Assembly: GCA_045650565.1 (NCBI GenBank)
Contig: JAZRRG010000052.1
Coordinates: 1-38,671, forward strand
Direction: 5' to 3'
From: SIG565 sp045650565
Lineage (GTDB): Bacteria > Bacillota > Clostridia > Oscillospirales > Acutalibacteraceae
Length of the DNA: 38,671 bases
The position numbers and the translations under genes are program-made. Below are positions 24,793 through 32,680 of the stretch, one piece after another. How positions within the stretch are numbered: the stretch's first letter is position 1; every line of letters begins with the position of its first letter. Below the pieces are notes generated by a model. It did no database searches, was not told the DNA's origin, and saw only the letters and a list, made by a program, of their open reading frames with translations.

Positions 24793-25394
24793 TTACTTCT
24801 CCTTACGGGAACTCCAATATATGTGCCTGGTTCCACAATGTTTTTTACAACAACACCGCCCGAACCAACGGTTGTATTATCGCAAATGCTTATAACGCTG
24901 TTTACAACACTACGGGCCCCTATCCAACAATTGTTGCCTATTTTAGAAAATCCGCAAACAACGCTGCCGGGTGCTACCATAGTGAAATCTCCAACTGTGC
25001 AATCATGTTCTATAACTGCAGCGGTATTGATTATTGAATGCTTGCCAATTTTTGCATCTGCGTTAATCACAGCATTCGCCAAAACAACCGCACCGTTTCC
25101 TATAACCACATTTGTTCCAATAACGGCTGACGGATGCACGAGGGTTTGGTATTCCAATTTATAAGCTTTAAAAACCCTTTTGCGAACGTCGCTGCCACCT
25201 ATGCCTATAACAAACCTTGCGCTATCTGCATATTTTTCACAGTCTTCCAATTTCCCCAGTCTTTTCAGCCCCAGCATTTCGGTAACCTTATCGTTATCAT
25301 CCAAAAAGCCAACTATATTGAACCCGTTTTTTATGGCTAGGTCGGCAACCGCCTTAGCATGCCCGCCGCCACCGATAATTATCAAATCAGACAT
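24789..25394 (-). CDS. pglD: PglD/NeuD-like sugar N-acetyltransferase
   Basis: A 201-residue left-handed beta-helix acetyltransferase. GGGGHAK (8-14) is the Rossmann-like N-terminal UDP-sugar site; hexapeptide repeats from about 86 (VHPSAVIGTNVVIG onward) carry the catalytic His as IEHDC with H130. In the known pathway PglD acetylates the 4-amino sugar from PglE to UDP-diNAcBac. It overlaps the pglC-like gene by 8 bases. It could instead, or also, acetylate the viosamine made by the VioA-like enzyme, since no separate VioB is seen. Confidence 0.88.
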   Translation of the reverse strand: MSDLIIIGGGGHAKAVADLAIKNGFNIVGFLDDNDKVTEMLGLKRLGKLEDCEKYADSARFVIGIGGSDVRKRVFKAYKLEYQTLVHPSAVIGTNVVIGNGAVVLANAVINADAKIGKHSIINTAAVIEHDCTVGDFTMVAPGSVVCGFSKIGNNCWIGARSVVNSVISICDNTTVGSGGVVVKNIVEPGTYIGVPVRRSK

Positions 25395-26010
25395 TTACTG
25401 TCTCCTTTTCTGTTCCCTTGAATTCTTCCATTGTAACCGAGGTCTGAGAGGTTATGCCCTCACGGGCAAAGACCGCTGCAACTGTTTTAAAAATAATCTT
25501 TACGTCACCAAAAAACGTAATGTCCTGCACATACTGAACATCATACTTAAATTTTTCTTCCCACGATACCGCATTTCTGCCGCTTATTTGTGCGAGTCCC
25601 GTAAGTCCCGGACGCACAAGATGCCTTTTACTTTGCTCTTCATTATAAAGCGATAGATATTTAACCAACAACGGACGTGGTCCTATAATCGACATATCGC
25701 CTTTAAGAATATTTACAAGCTCCGGCAATTCATCAATACTTGTTGACCGCAAAAATCTACCGTATTTCGTAAGCCGCATTTCATCAGGCAAAAGGTGACC
25801 GCCTTCATCGGTTTTACAGGTCATAGTGCGAAACTTTATAAGCTTGAATATTTTCTCATCCTTACCGGGTCTCTCCTGTGTGAAAAACGGATTTCCCCTC
25901 ATTACAATTGCACCTATTACGGTGAATAAAATCAGTACGGGGGAAAGCACAACTATTGCACACAGTGATAACAAGAAGTCCAAAAGTCGTTTTATGTATT
26001 TAGCGTACAT
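25387..26010 (-). CDS. pglC: Initiating phosphoglycosyl transferase, PglC-like
   Basis: Transfers phospho-sugar from a UDP-sugar (probably UDP-diNAcBac) to undecaprenyl phosphate, starting each repeat unit. The 207 residues match the monotopic minimal form: a re-entrant helix (LLDFLLSLCAIVVLSP with Ser-Pro at 23-24), KFRTM (59-63), the catalytic Asp93-Glu94 in SIDELPELVNILKGDMS, GPRPL, and RPGLTGLAQISGRN. There is no large N-terminal membrane domain as in WbaP. The C-terminal tail (TMEEFKGTEKETVNV) is polar. TAGGAG lies before the ATG. Confidence 0.92.
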   Translation of the reverse strand: MYAKYIKRLLDFLLSLCAIVVLSPVLILFTVIGAIVMRGNPFFTQERPGKDEKIFKLIKFRTMTCKTDEGGHLLPDEMRLTKYGRFLRSTSIDELPELVNILKGDMSIIGPRPLLVKYLSLYNEEQSKRHLVRPGLTGLAQISGRNAVSWEEKFKYDVQYVQDITFFGDVKIIFKTVAAVFAREGITSQTSVTMEEFKGTEKETVNV

Positions 26011-26022
26011 TTTTCTCTCCTA

Positions 26023-27147
26023 CTAAAACATACTCTTTATTATTTCAATAACACGGTCCTGCTCATCTTCTGACATCTTTATATCGCTTGGCAAACAAAG
26101 TCCACGGCTAAATATGTCTTCTCCAACCGGTGTTTCTTCGGTATAAATAAAATCATTATCCTTAAACACCGGTTGCATATGCATTGGCTTCCAAATCGGA
26201 CGGGCTTCGATATTTTCTTCTGCCAATTTTTTCATAATGTCCATTGGATTAACCTTGCATCCTTCATCAACCGTAAAGCAGGATAACCAGTAATTAGGTT
26301 TCATACCCTCCATATACGGATTCATAGTGACCGGTATATCCTTGAATGCTTTCTTGTAACGATTATAAATTTTTTCTTTTAAATCACGGTGCTCATCTAA
26401 ATGCAAGAGCTGCCCACGACCGATGCCTGCAACAACATTTGACATCCGATAATTGTATCCTATTTCCTCATGCTGATACCACGGCTCCGGCTCTCGTGAT
26501 TGCGTAGCCCAGAAAAATGCCTTATCCCTGGCGGTGCTATTTTTGGTCAACAACATACCGCCACCCGATGTGGTAATTATTTTATTGCCGTTAAAGGAAA
26601 TAGCGTTATACTCGCCAAATGTACCGCATTGTTTTCCGTTATATGTAGCCGATAGCGCCTCGGCAGCATCCTCGACGAGAATTGCGTTGTGTTTTTTACA
26701 AATTGCAAGTATTTCATCCATCTTGGCGGGTGTTCCGTAAAGATGTGCTAAAACCACAACCTTGGTATCGGGATATTTCTCAAATGCTTTCCTTAAACAC
26801 TCGGGGTCCATATTCCAAGTATCCCTCTCTGAATCGATAAATACCTGTTTTGCCCCTTCATACGAAACGGGATTAACTGTTGCAGCAAAGGTCATATCTG
26901 TGCAAAACACAGTATCTCCCCGCTTCATTCCCGATAACTTCATAGCAAGATGCAAAGCCGCAGTACCCGAACAAAGTGCGAGTCCGCAAATACCTTCGCC
27001 TAAATACTCTGCCATCTCTTTTTCAAAATTATCACAGTTAAAGCCGAGTGGCGCTATCCAGTTCTTTTCAAACGCCTCGTGTACGAAGTTTAATTCCTCT
27101 TTATGCATAGTTGGTGTTGCAAGTGGAATCCTCTTGTTAACAGACAA
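26023..27147 (-). CDS. pglE: PglE-like UDP-4-keto-sugar aminotransferase, first gene of the locus
   Basis: A PLP-dependent transaminase that in PglE converts the UDP-4-keto-6-deoxy-GlcNAc sugar to its 4-amino form. RIPLATPTMHKEELNFV, WIAPLG, SGTAALHLA, VEDAAEAL and SFNGNKIITTSGGG with K189 as PLP lysine closely follow PglE/LegC-type enzymes. I chose TTG 27147 (374 residues): a G6 run at 27159-27154 is 6 bases upstream. ATG 27174 has no ribosome site and lies only about 5 bases from the predicted transcript start. PglF, which makes its substrate, is absent from the window. Confidence 0.9.
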   Translation of the reverse strand: MSVNKRIPLATPTMHKEELNFVHEAFEKNWIAPLGFNCDNFEKEMAEYLGEGICGLALCSGTAALHLAMKLSGMKRGDTVFCTDMTFAATVNPVSYEGAKQVFIDSERDTWNMDPECLRKAFEKYPDTKVVVLAHLYGTPAKMDEILAICKKHNAILVEDAAEALSATYNGKQCGTFGEYNAISFNGNKIITTSGGGMLLTKNSTARDKAFFWATQSREPEPWYQHEEIGYNYRMSNVVAGIGRGQLLHLDEHRDLKEKIYNRYKKAFKDIPVTMNPYMEGMKPNYWLSCFTVDEGCKVNPMDIMKKLAEENIEARPIWKPMHMQPVFKDNDFIYTEETPVGEDIFSRGLCLPSDIKMSEDEQDRVIEIIKSMF

Positions 27148-27185
27148 TATAATCCCCCCGTTTTGATTATGCAATTATTCAATTT

Positions 27186-27214
27186 ATTATACTACAATCA
27201 TACTGTAATGTCAA
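27186..27214 (-). promoter_or_regulatory. Perfect consensus sigma-A promoter of the polysaccharide operon
   Basis: TTGACA (27214-27209), a spacer of exactly 17 bases, and TATAAT (27191-27186). The start site should be near 27179. The spacer holds a weak dyad (TACA, 7 bases, TGTA) that could be an operator, but this is thin. No other promoter this strong was noticed between the 19 open reading frames downstream. Confidence 0.9.
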
Positions 27215-27275
27215 TGTTTTCGAGCGCCTGAAGGGTATAACGATTTGTGTTTTTTTAGCATCATTTTTTGGTGAC

Positions 27276-27301
27276 AAAAATCCCCACTGCAACAGTGGGG
27301 A
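27276..27301 (-). terminator. Intrinsic terminator of the symporter gene
   Basis: A 9-bp stem (27301-27293 with 27289-27281, TTG loop on the minus strand) followed by T5, 15 bases after the symporter stop codon. It separates this unit from the polysaccharide promoter at 27186-27214. Confidence 0.9.
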
Positions 27302-27316
27302 GAAAATGACTATATA

Positions 27317-28741
27317 TTACTTTTTCTTTAATCCTAATTCCCTGCTGGATACCCTTTTAACAACACCTACGAGAGCCACCATAGCGATTACATTGGGAAT
27401 TACCATTAGGTAGTTAAAGAAGTCGGTAAGTTCCCAAACCAAGTCGTTTTTGAGCACCGAGCCGACAAAGATAAACGCAACCGAAATTACCGAATAAACA
27501 GTTGTTGCAACCTTGTTGTTTTTAAAGAGATACTCAACATTAAGCTTGCCAAAAAGATTCCAACTGATAATGGTTGAGAAGGCAAAGAACAGTAAGCAAA
27601 CCGCAATGAAAATGTTACCGAAGTTACCCATAAATTCTGGTAAGGTTTCGGTGTATGCTAACTGCATGGCCGATGATTTTGGCACCTCTAAAGCAAAGTC
27701 AACACCTATTCTTCCCGCAAAAATACCATCGCCAAGATATAGCGAAGAAATAACCACTAATGCTGTAATAGTGAGTACCACAAAGGTATCTATAAACACA
27801 GCAATAATAGCCACAACGCCCTGGTCGTGCGGTTTTTCAACATTGGCTAAAGCGTGTGCGTGAGGGGTAGAACCCATACCGGCTTCGTTTGAGAAAAGTC
27901 CACGCTTTGCTCCTTGGCTGATAGCAGTTTTAATTGCTGCGCCTGCAGTACCTCCGAGCAAAGCAACCGGGGTAAATGCATATTTAAATATTAATCCAAA
28001 GGTTGCAGGAACTTCCCTATAGTTGATGCAAAATATAACAAGTCCACCAACAAGGAATAAAGTTGCCATTATGGGAACTAACTTTTCGGTAACGGCTGCT
28101 ATACGGTTAATGCCGCCAATAAAGATAAAGCCGGCAACCAAAGCCACAACCGTACCCATAATCCATCCGGGGATTCCGAAAGCGGTATTGCACGCTTCAG
28201 CAATGGAGTTTGACTGTACCATGCATCCCATAAAGCCGAGTGCCAAAATAGCGGCAATCGAGAAAAACGCCGAAAGGAATTTGCCGAAGCCACCCGTAAA
28301 CACCTTCTTTATGTAGAAAACAGGACCTCCGTGAACGGTGCCGTCGGCATCAACCACTCTGGTTTCCTGAGCTAAAACTGCCTCTCCGTAGTTTGTAGCC
28401 ATACCGAAAAATGCGATAATCCACATCCAAAAAATAGCACCTGGGCCACCTATGAGAATAGCGCCCGAGGCACCTACGATATTGCCTGTGCCTACCTGCG
28501 CCGCAATAGCCGTTGCGAGTGCTTGGAAAGAACTCATACCGCCTTTGTTCTTGCCTCCGACAAGCTTAAAATTGCCGAAAACCTTTTTTAGTCCCTCTCC
28601 AAAACAACGCACCTGAACAAATCTGGTGGCAATGGTATAAAGAATACCTACGCCAACCAAAAGAAAAATAAGTACATAGTCGGTAAGATAACTATTTACC
28701 GCTTTCACAAGATACAAAAGTGAATCTAAAAACTGTTGCAT
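27317..28741 (-). CDS. Sodium:alanine/glycine symporter (AGCS family)
   Basis: Imports alanine or glycine with Na+. The 474 residues have about 10-11 hydrophobic helices. Family signatures: GGMSSFQALATAIAAQVGTGN near the N-terminus (sodium/amino acid binding), PGAIFWMWIIAFFGMATNYGE (the AGCS signature), GGPVFYIKK, and SQGAKRGLFSNEAGMGSTPH. It starts 41 bases after the terminator of a tandem glycine riboswitch, which points to glycine as a physiological substrate. AAGGAG lies 8 bases before the ATG. It is transcribed alone. Confidence 0.95.
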   Translation of the reverse strand: MQQFLDSLLYLVKAVNSYLTDYVLIFLLVGVGILYTIATRFVQVRCFGEGLKKVFGNFKLVGGKNKGGMSSFQALATAIAAQVGTGNIVGASGAILIGGPGAIFWMWIIAFFGMATNYGEAVLAQETRVVDADGTVHGGPVFYIKKVFTGGFGKFLSAFFSIAAILALGFMGCMVQSNSIAEACNTAFGIPGWIMGTVVALVAGFIFIGGINRIAAVTEKLVPIMATLFLVGGLVIFCINYREVPATFGLIFKYAFTPVALLGGTAGAAIKTAISQGAKRGLFSNEAGMGSTPHAHALANVEKPHDQGVVAIIAVFIDTFVVLTITALVVISSLYLGDGIFAGRIGVDFALEVPKSSAMQLAYTETLPEFMGNFGNIFIAVCLLFFAFSTIISWNLFGKLNVEYLFKNNKVATTVYSVISVAFIFVGSVLKNDLVWELTDFFNYLMVIPNVIAMVALVGVVKRVSSRELGLKKK

Positions 28742-28781
28742 TTTGTTTTCTCCTTCTTTTTCGAGGCAAATTTAGGGAAAC

Positions 28782-28811
28782 AAAAAACCGCAAGGCAAAA
28801 TACACCTACGG
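28782..28811 (-). terminator. Riboswitch-controlled terminator ahead of the symporter
   Basis: CCGTAGG (28811-28805) pairs with CCTTGCGG (28795-28788) across a TGTATTTTG loop, then T6 (28787-28782). AGAGCC just upstream, overlapping the 5' arm by two bases (28815-28810), can instead pair with GGCTCT at the start of the second aptamer (28915-28910), forming an anti-terminator. Confidence 0.75.
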
Positions 28812-28837
28812 CTCTAAAATACAAGCAAAAAATTGCC

Positions 28838-29001
28838 CACTCTGTCCTTTTACCTGAGAGATTCAGCGAATCCGCCTTGCACCTTCGGTACTCTAAAAAG
28901 AGCTTCTCCAGAGCCACATAACATTCCTGTCCCCATCCGAATTCGGACGCCTGAGAGTTTTACTCCTTCGGCAGGTTCTTCAACCATTCCCCAAAAAATG
29001 T
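28838..29001 (-). promoter_or_regulatory. Tandem glycine riboswitch (gcvT-type, two aptamers)
   Basis: On the minus strand the first aptamer (about 29001-28921) has the conserved GCCGAAGGAG, CTCTCAGGC and GGGGACAGG; the second (about 28917-28838) has GGCTCTGGAGA, TACCGAAGGTGCAA, CTCTCAGGTAAAAGGAC and AGAG. These are the core elements of the glycine aptamer, in two copies in the normal head-to-tail order. The terminal stem of the first aptamer is ACATT (29001-28997) with AATGT (28925-28921). The element lies between a promoter (29024-29052) and a terminator (28782-28811), so it acts on transcription of the AGCS symporter. Confidence 0.95.
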
Positions 29002-29023
29002 CATCGTTTATTAAATTAAGTAA

Positions 29024-29052
29024 ATTTTAGCATTTTTAATGCATAATGTCAA
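29024..29052 (-). promoter_or_regulatory. Sigma-A promoter of the glycine riboswitch-symporter unit
   Basis: TTGACA (29052-29047), 17 bases, TAAAAT (29029-29024), with TGC before the -10 box (extended -10). Transcription should start near 29017, about 16 bases before the first aptamer. Confidence 0.88.
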
Positions 29053-29097
29053 TAGAAAAACAAAACCAACTGCTAACTTCACATTTCCTTGAAACAT

Positions 29098-29134
29098 AAA
29101 AATAGCCAAGCACCTTTTGGTGCTTGGCTATTTT
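29098..29134. terminator. Terminator after tRNA-Lys, usable on both strands
   Basis: A perfect inverted repeat of 16-17 bp (29098-29114 with 29119-29135, TTTT loop) whose arms begin AAAAA and end TTTTT. On the minus strand it starts directly at the tRNA 3' end, and it insulates the tRNA from the riboswitch promoter. Confidence 0.92.
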
Positions 29135-29210
29135 TGGTGACCCATCGGAGATTCGAACTCCGGACACCTTGATTAAAAGTCAAGTGCTCTGCCAGCTGAG
29201 CTAATGGATC
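29135..29210 (-). tRNA. tRNA-Lys (anticodon UUU)
   Basis: 76 bases including an encoded CCA. The acceptor stem is GATCCAT with ATGGGTC (one G-U pair), the D arm is TAGCTCAGCTGGCAGAGCA, the anticodon stem-loop is CTTGA CTTTTAA TCAAG with TTT as anticodon, and the T arm is CCGGAGTTCGAATCTCCG. It reads lysine AAA and AAG codons. It is alone, with its own promoter and terminator. Confidence 0.98.
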
Positions 29211-29228
29211 AAAATTTGCGACTTGTAT

Positions 29229-29257
29229 ATTATATCAATCAAATTAAGTATTGTCAA
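29229..29257 (-). promoter_or_regulatory. Perfect consensus promoter of tRNA-Lys
   Basis: TTGACA (29257-29252), 17 bases, TATAAT (29234-29229), with TGA before the -10 box (extended -10). The start site near 29222 lies 12 bases before the mature tRNA 5' end. Confidence 0.92.
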
Positions 29258-29293
29258 TACTTTTCTTTATTATTCGCCATAATTTTTGCATAC

Positions 29294-29335
29294 AAATGCC
29301 CGAAAGGTTTTAAGTTAACCTTTCGGGCATTTTTT
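29294..29335. terminator. Strong hairpin after leuS
   Basis: A 16-bp perfect stem, 29294-29309 with 29317-29332, 7-base loop. It begins 4 bases after the leuS stop and is its likely terminator, yet the longer T run (29330-29335, T6) follows it on the plus strand; on the minus strand the tail is only TTTG. Confidence 0.8.
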
Positions 29336-29336
29336 A

Positions 29337-31745
29337 CTATTTAACAACTATGTTTACAAGCTTTTTAGGTACATAAAGCTCTTTTATAACAGTCTTACCG
29401 TTTATTTGACCGGCTACATTCTCATCCTGCTTTGCAAGGGAGATGGCGTCAGCTGCCGAAATGTCAGCCGCAACGCTAATTCTTGCCCTAATTTTACCAT
29501 TTACCTGTATAGCAATTTCAACTGCCGAATCAACACATTTCGACTCATCAAATGTCGGCCACTGTGTTGCATTGAGTTGTCCCTCAAATCCTGCATTTAC
29601 CCACATTTCCTCGGTGATATGCGGAGCGAAGGGGTTAAGAAGAATAATAAAGGTTTTAAATTCATCACGGGTAATTTTTCCGCTGGCTGAGATATTGTTA
29701 AGAAGTGCCATCAAGGCGGCAATAGCCGTGTTCATTTTAAGCTCCTCAATGTCCTCTGTCACCTTTTTGATGGTCTTGTGTATTTCGGCCTCCATCTCCT
29801 TGCGGTAGCCCGTGTCATCGGTTATTATATCTGCTAATGTCCAAACCCTATCCAAGAAGCGTTTGCAGCCCTTAATAGAAGCCGAGCTCCAAGGTGCCGC
29901 CTTTTCAAAGTCGCCTATAAACATCTCATAAAGGCGCATTGTATCGGCACCGTAGTCCCTTACAATCTCATCGGGATTAACAACATTACCACGGGACTTT
30001 GACATTTTCTCGCCGTTTTCACCGAGTATCATCCCGTGGCTCGTACGCTTTGCGTACGGTTCGGGGTTAGGCACAACGCCGATATCATAAAGGAATTTAT
30101 GCCAAAAACGGCTATATAACAGGTGAAGTGTTGTATGCTCCATACCACCGTTATACCAGTCAACAGGACCCCAATATTCAAGTGCCTCTTTAGATGCCAA
30201 CGCATCGTTGTTGTTCGGGTCGCAATAGCGCAAGAAATACCAAGATGAACCCGCCCACTGCGGCATTGTATCGGTTTCTCTTTGTGCCTTTGCCCCGCAC
30301 TTTGGACAGGTTGTATTTACCCAATCGGTAATTTTAGCCAAGGGTGATTCACCCGTATCGGTCGGCTCATAAGAATCAACATTCGGCAGCAACAACGGAA
30401 GCTCACTCTCGGGCAGCGGAACATAGCCACACTTTTCACAGTGAACCATAGGTATTGGCTCACCCCAATAACGCTGACGGGAAAATACCCAGTCACGTAG
30501 TTTATAGTTTGTCTTTTTTTCGCCTAAATTTCTTTCAATCAGCCACTCGGCGATTCGAAGTTTGGCATCATCTACCGATAAGTCATTTAAAAAGCCCGAA
30601 TTTACCATAATACCCTTATCACAATCGGTATAAGCGCATTTAGTTACATCGCCGCCCTTAACAACCTCAATAATCGGCAGACCGAATTTTGTGGCAAACT
30701 CCCAGTCACGCTGGTCGTGACCCGGCACGCCCATAACACAACCTGTACCGTAGGAGATGAGCACATAATCCGATATAAATATCGGAATTTCGGTATTATT
30801 TACGGGGTTGATAGCCATAACACCGTCTAATTTTACACCTGTTTTGTCTTTTGCAAGTTCGGTTCTCTCGAAATCGGATTTTTTGGCAGAAGCCGCCTGA
30901 TAATCACGAACTGCATCAATATTTTTAATGCTCTTTGCCCATTTCTCAATTATGGGATGCTCGGGCGAAATTACAACGTAGGTTACACCGAAAAGTGTAT
31001 CGGCACGGGTTGAATACACCTCAAAATTATCGTTCAGCGTGGTGGCAAACTTAATTTGTGTGCCTGTGGAACGACCTATCCAATTGCGCTGTTGGGTTTT
31101 TACTCGGTCTATAAAATTAACCTCGTCAAGTCCATCCAAAAGCTTGCCCGCATAGTCGGTAATTTTAAGCATCCACTGACTCTTAACCTTATGTACTACC
31201 TCACTGCCGCAACGCTCACAGCCGCCGTTTACAACTTCTTCATTAGCAAGAACGCACTTACAGGATGTGCACCAGTTAACCGCCATTTCCTTCTTATAAG
31301 CCAATCCGTGTTTATAAAGCTGTAAGAATATCCACTGAGTCCACTTATAATACGACGGGTCGGTGGTGTTTACCTCCCTACTCCAGTCAAACGAAAAGCC
31401 GAGAGATTTAAGCTGCTCTTTAAAGTGAGCTATATTTTCCTTTGTAACTATTTCGGGATGAATATGATTTTTTATTGCATAGTTTTCAGTAGGCAAACCA
31501 AAAGCATCCCAACCCATAGGATAGAGAACGTTATAGCCCTGTAATCTCTTTTTACGAGAAACTATATCAAGCGCTGTATATGAACGGGGATGGCCTACGT
31601 GAAGCCCCTGTCCTGAAGGATACGGGAACTCAACAAGTCCATAAAATTTGGGTTTAGAATAATCCTCACCCACCTTAAAGGTTTCCTCATCATCCCATAT
31701 TTTTTGCCATTTCTTTTCAATTTCGGTGTAATTATACTTTGCCAT
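29337..31745 (-). CDS. leuS: Leucyl-tRNA synthetase
   Basis: Class I synthetase charging tRNA-Leu. 802 residues, standard length. HVGH (49-52) is the HIGH motif and KMSKS (580-584) the second ATP-binding motif. Zinc-type pairs CTSC...CERC and CEKC...CPKC are seen, the editing domain carries TRADTLFGVTYVV and YGTGCVMGVPGHD, and the anticodon-binding and C-terminal domains are intact. It is the last gene of the smc-to-leuS operon, starting 2 bases after the rsfS stop. No T-box leader precedes it, so any control by leucine must act elsewhere. Confidence 0.98.
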   Translation of the reverse strand: MAKYNYTEIEKKWQKIWDDEETFKVGEDYSKPKFYGLVEFPYPSGQGLHVGHPRSYTALDIVSRKKRLQGYNVLYPMGWDAFGLPTENYAIKNHIHPEIVTKENIAHFKEQLKSLGFSFDWSREVNTTDPSYYKWTQWIFLQLYKHGLAYKKEMAVNWCTSCKCVLANEEVVNGGCERCGSEVVHKVKSQWMLKITDYAGKLLDGLDEVNFIDRVKTQQRNWIGRSTGTQIKFATTLNDNFEVYSTRADTLFGVTYVVISPEHPIIEKWAKSIKNIDAVRDYQAASAKKSDFERTELAKDKTGVKLDGVMAINPVNNTEIPIFISDYVLISYGTGCVMGVPGHDQRDWEFATKFGLPIIEVVKGGDVTKCAYTDCDKGIMVNSGFLNDLSVDDAKLRIAEWLIERNLGEKKTNYKLRDWVFSRQRYWGEPIPMVHCEKCGYVPLPESELPLLLPNVDSYEPTDTGESPLAKITDWVNTTCPKCGAKAQRETDTMPQWAGSSWYFLRYCDPNNNDALASKEALEYWGPVDWYNGGMEHTTLHLLYSRFWHKFLYDIGVVPNPEPYAKRTSHGMILGENGEKMSKSRGNVVNPDEIVRDYGADTMRLYEMFIGDFEKAAPWSSASIKGCKRFLDRVWTLADIITDDTGYRKEMEAEIHKTIKKVTEDIEELKMNTAIAALMALLNNISASGKITRDEFKTFIILLNPFAPHITEEMWVNAGFEGQLNATQWPTFDESKCVDSAVEIAIQVNGKIRARISVAADISAADAISLAKQDENVAGQINGKTVIKELYVPKKLVNIVVK

Positions 31746-31747
31746 AA

Positions 31748-32113
31748 TTATTTCTCCTGTTCGCTAACTAAGATACTATCAAGGTCTATATGTGTGCCGT
31801 CCGCCCACATTTTATCAAGGTTATAAAATTCTCTTGCTTCACGGCTGAACACATGCACAATAACGCTGCCGTAATCGAGCAGCACCCAACCTGTTGTTTT
31901 GCCCTCTATATGATGCGGTTCCAAGCTCTGCTCACTCAATTTAAACTCTACCTCATCGGCAAGTGCTCTAACGTGTGTGGATGATTTTGCGGTAGCAAGT
32001 AGAAAGTACTCGGTTAACACCGTCAAGTCATCAACCTTTAACGCCGCTAAATCTAATGCTTTCTTATCATTTAATGCGTTTGCCGCAATATCCAAAATTT
32101 TTACCGCTTCCAT
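31748..32113 (-). CDS. rsfS: Ribosomal silencing factor RsfS
   Basis: A 121-residue member of the RsfS/YbeB/Iojap family, which binds ribosomal protein uL14 and blocks joining of the subunits when nutrients are short. DLTVLTEYFLLATAKSSTHV is the family signature and WVLLDYGSVIVHVFSREAREFYNLDKMW its C-terminal core. It lies between yqeK (3-base gap) and leuS, the normal order in Firmicutes. Confidence 0.96.
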   Translation of the reverse strand: MEAVKILDIAANALNDKKALDLAALKVDDLTVLTEYFLLATAKSSTHVRALADEVEFKLSEQSLEPHHIEGKTTGWVLLDYGSVIVHVFSREAREFYNLDKMWADGTHIDLDSILVSEQEK

Positions 32114-32116
32114 TTT

Positions 32117-32680
32117 TTATCCTCTTTTCATTATCTCGTTATAAGCGTTAAGCGTATCGGGATGAATTTGGCTGCGCTTTTCCATAAGCTCATTTATTGT
32201 GTAGTTTAGCGCATATTCCATAGCATCCTCCATAGAAGCATCTACCAAACGGCGCATAACTTGGACATCCTCGTAATCCCTATCGGCTGAAGTGAAATCA
32301 GCAAGGTACAAAACCTTTTCGAGCGTTGTCATATTCGCCTTTGCGGTTGTATGATAGCGAACGGCGTTTATTATTTCACTATCCTTTATTTTAAGCACAT
32401 TTTCTATATATGCCGCACCCGACACCGCATGCCACAGCTTCTCGCTGTTTTTAGTTATTTCGTCAAGCATTATACCAAACTGCTCAAAAAAAAGCAACTG
32501 TGTGTGTTCGGGTGTGTTTTTGGTTATATCGTGTAGCAGCCCCGCAAGATATGCCTTGTCGCTATCGGCGCCGTATTTTTGCGCTAAACGCTTAGCTTCA
32601 TCCGCCACACATAAAGAGTGTATATATCTTTTCTCGGTAAGGCGAGAACGCAAAAGCTCCTTTATTTTTTCGTAATCCAT
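32117..32680 (-). CDS. yqeK: HD-domain Ap4A hydrolase YqeK
   Basis: A 187-residue HD-superfamily phosphohydrolase. Members of the YqeK family split diadenosine tetraphosphate to ADP. H21, the H50-D51 pair in LLHDITK, a His in LWHAVSG, RYHTT and a later Asp in YLADFTSADRDYE give the expected metal-binding set. Its ATG directly follows the nadD stop, without a gap, so the two are coupled. Confidence 0.94.
   Translation of the reverse strand: MDYEKIKELLRSRLTEKRYIHSLCVADEAKRLAQKYGADSDKAYLAGLLHDITKNTPEHTQLLFFEQFGIMLDEITKNSEKLWHAVSGAAYIENVLKIKDSEIINAVRYHTTAKANMTTLEKVLYLADFTSADRDYEDVQVMRRLVDASMEDAMEYALNYTINELMEKRSQIHPDTLNAYNEIMKRG

Noticed and set aside
27192..27208. Dyad in the spacer of the polysaccharide promoter as a defined operator
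   Set aside because: The arms are only four bases (TACA and TGTA), and such short matches arise easily in AT-rich DNA.
29337..31745. T-box leucine leader before leuS
   Set aside because: leuS starts 2 bases after rsfS inside an operon, leaving no room for a leader, and no T-box sequence is seen.
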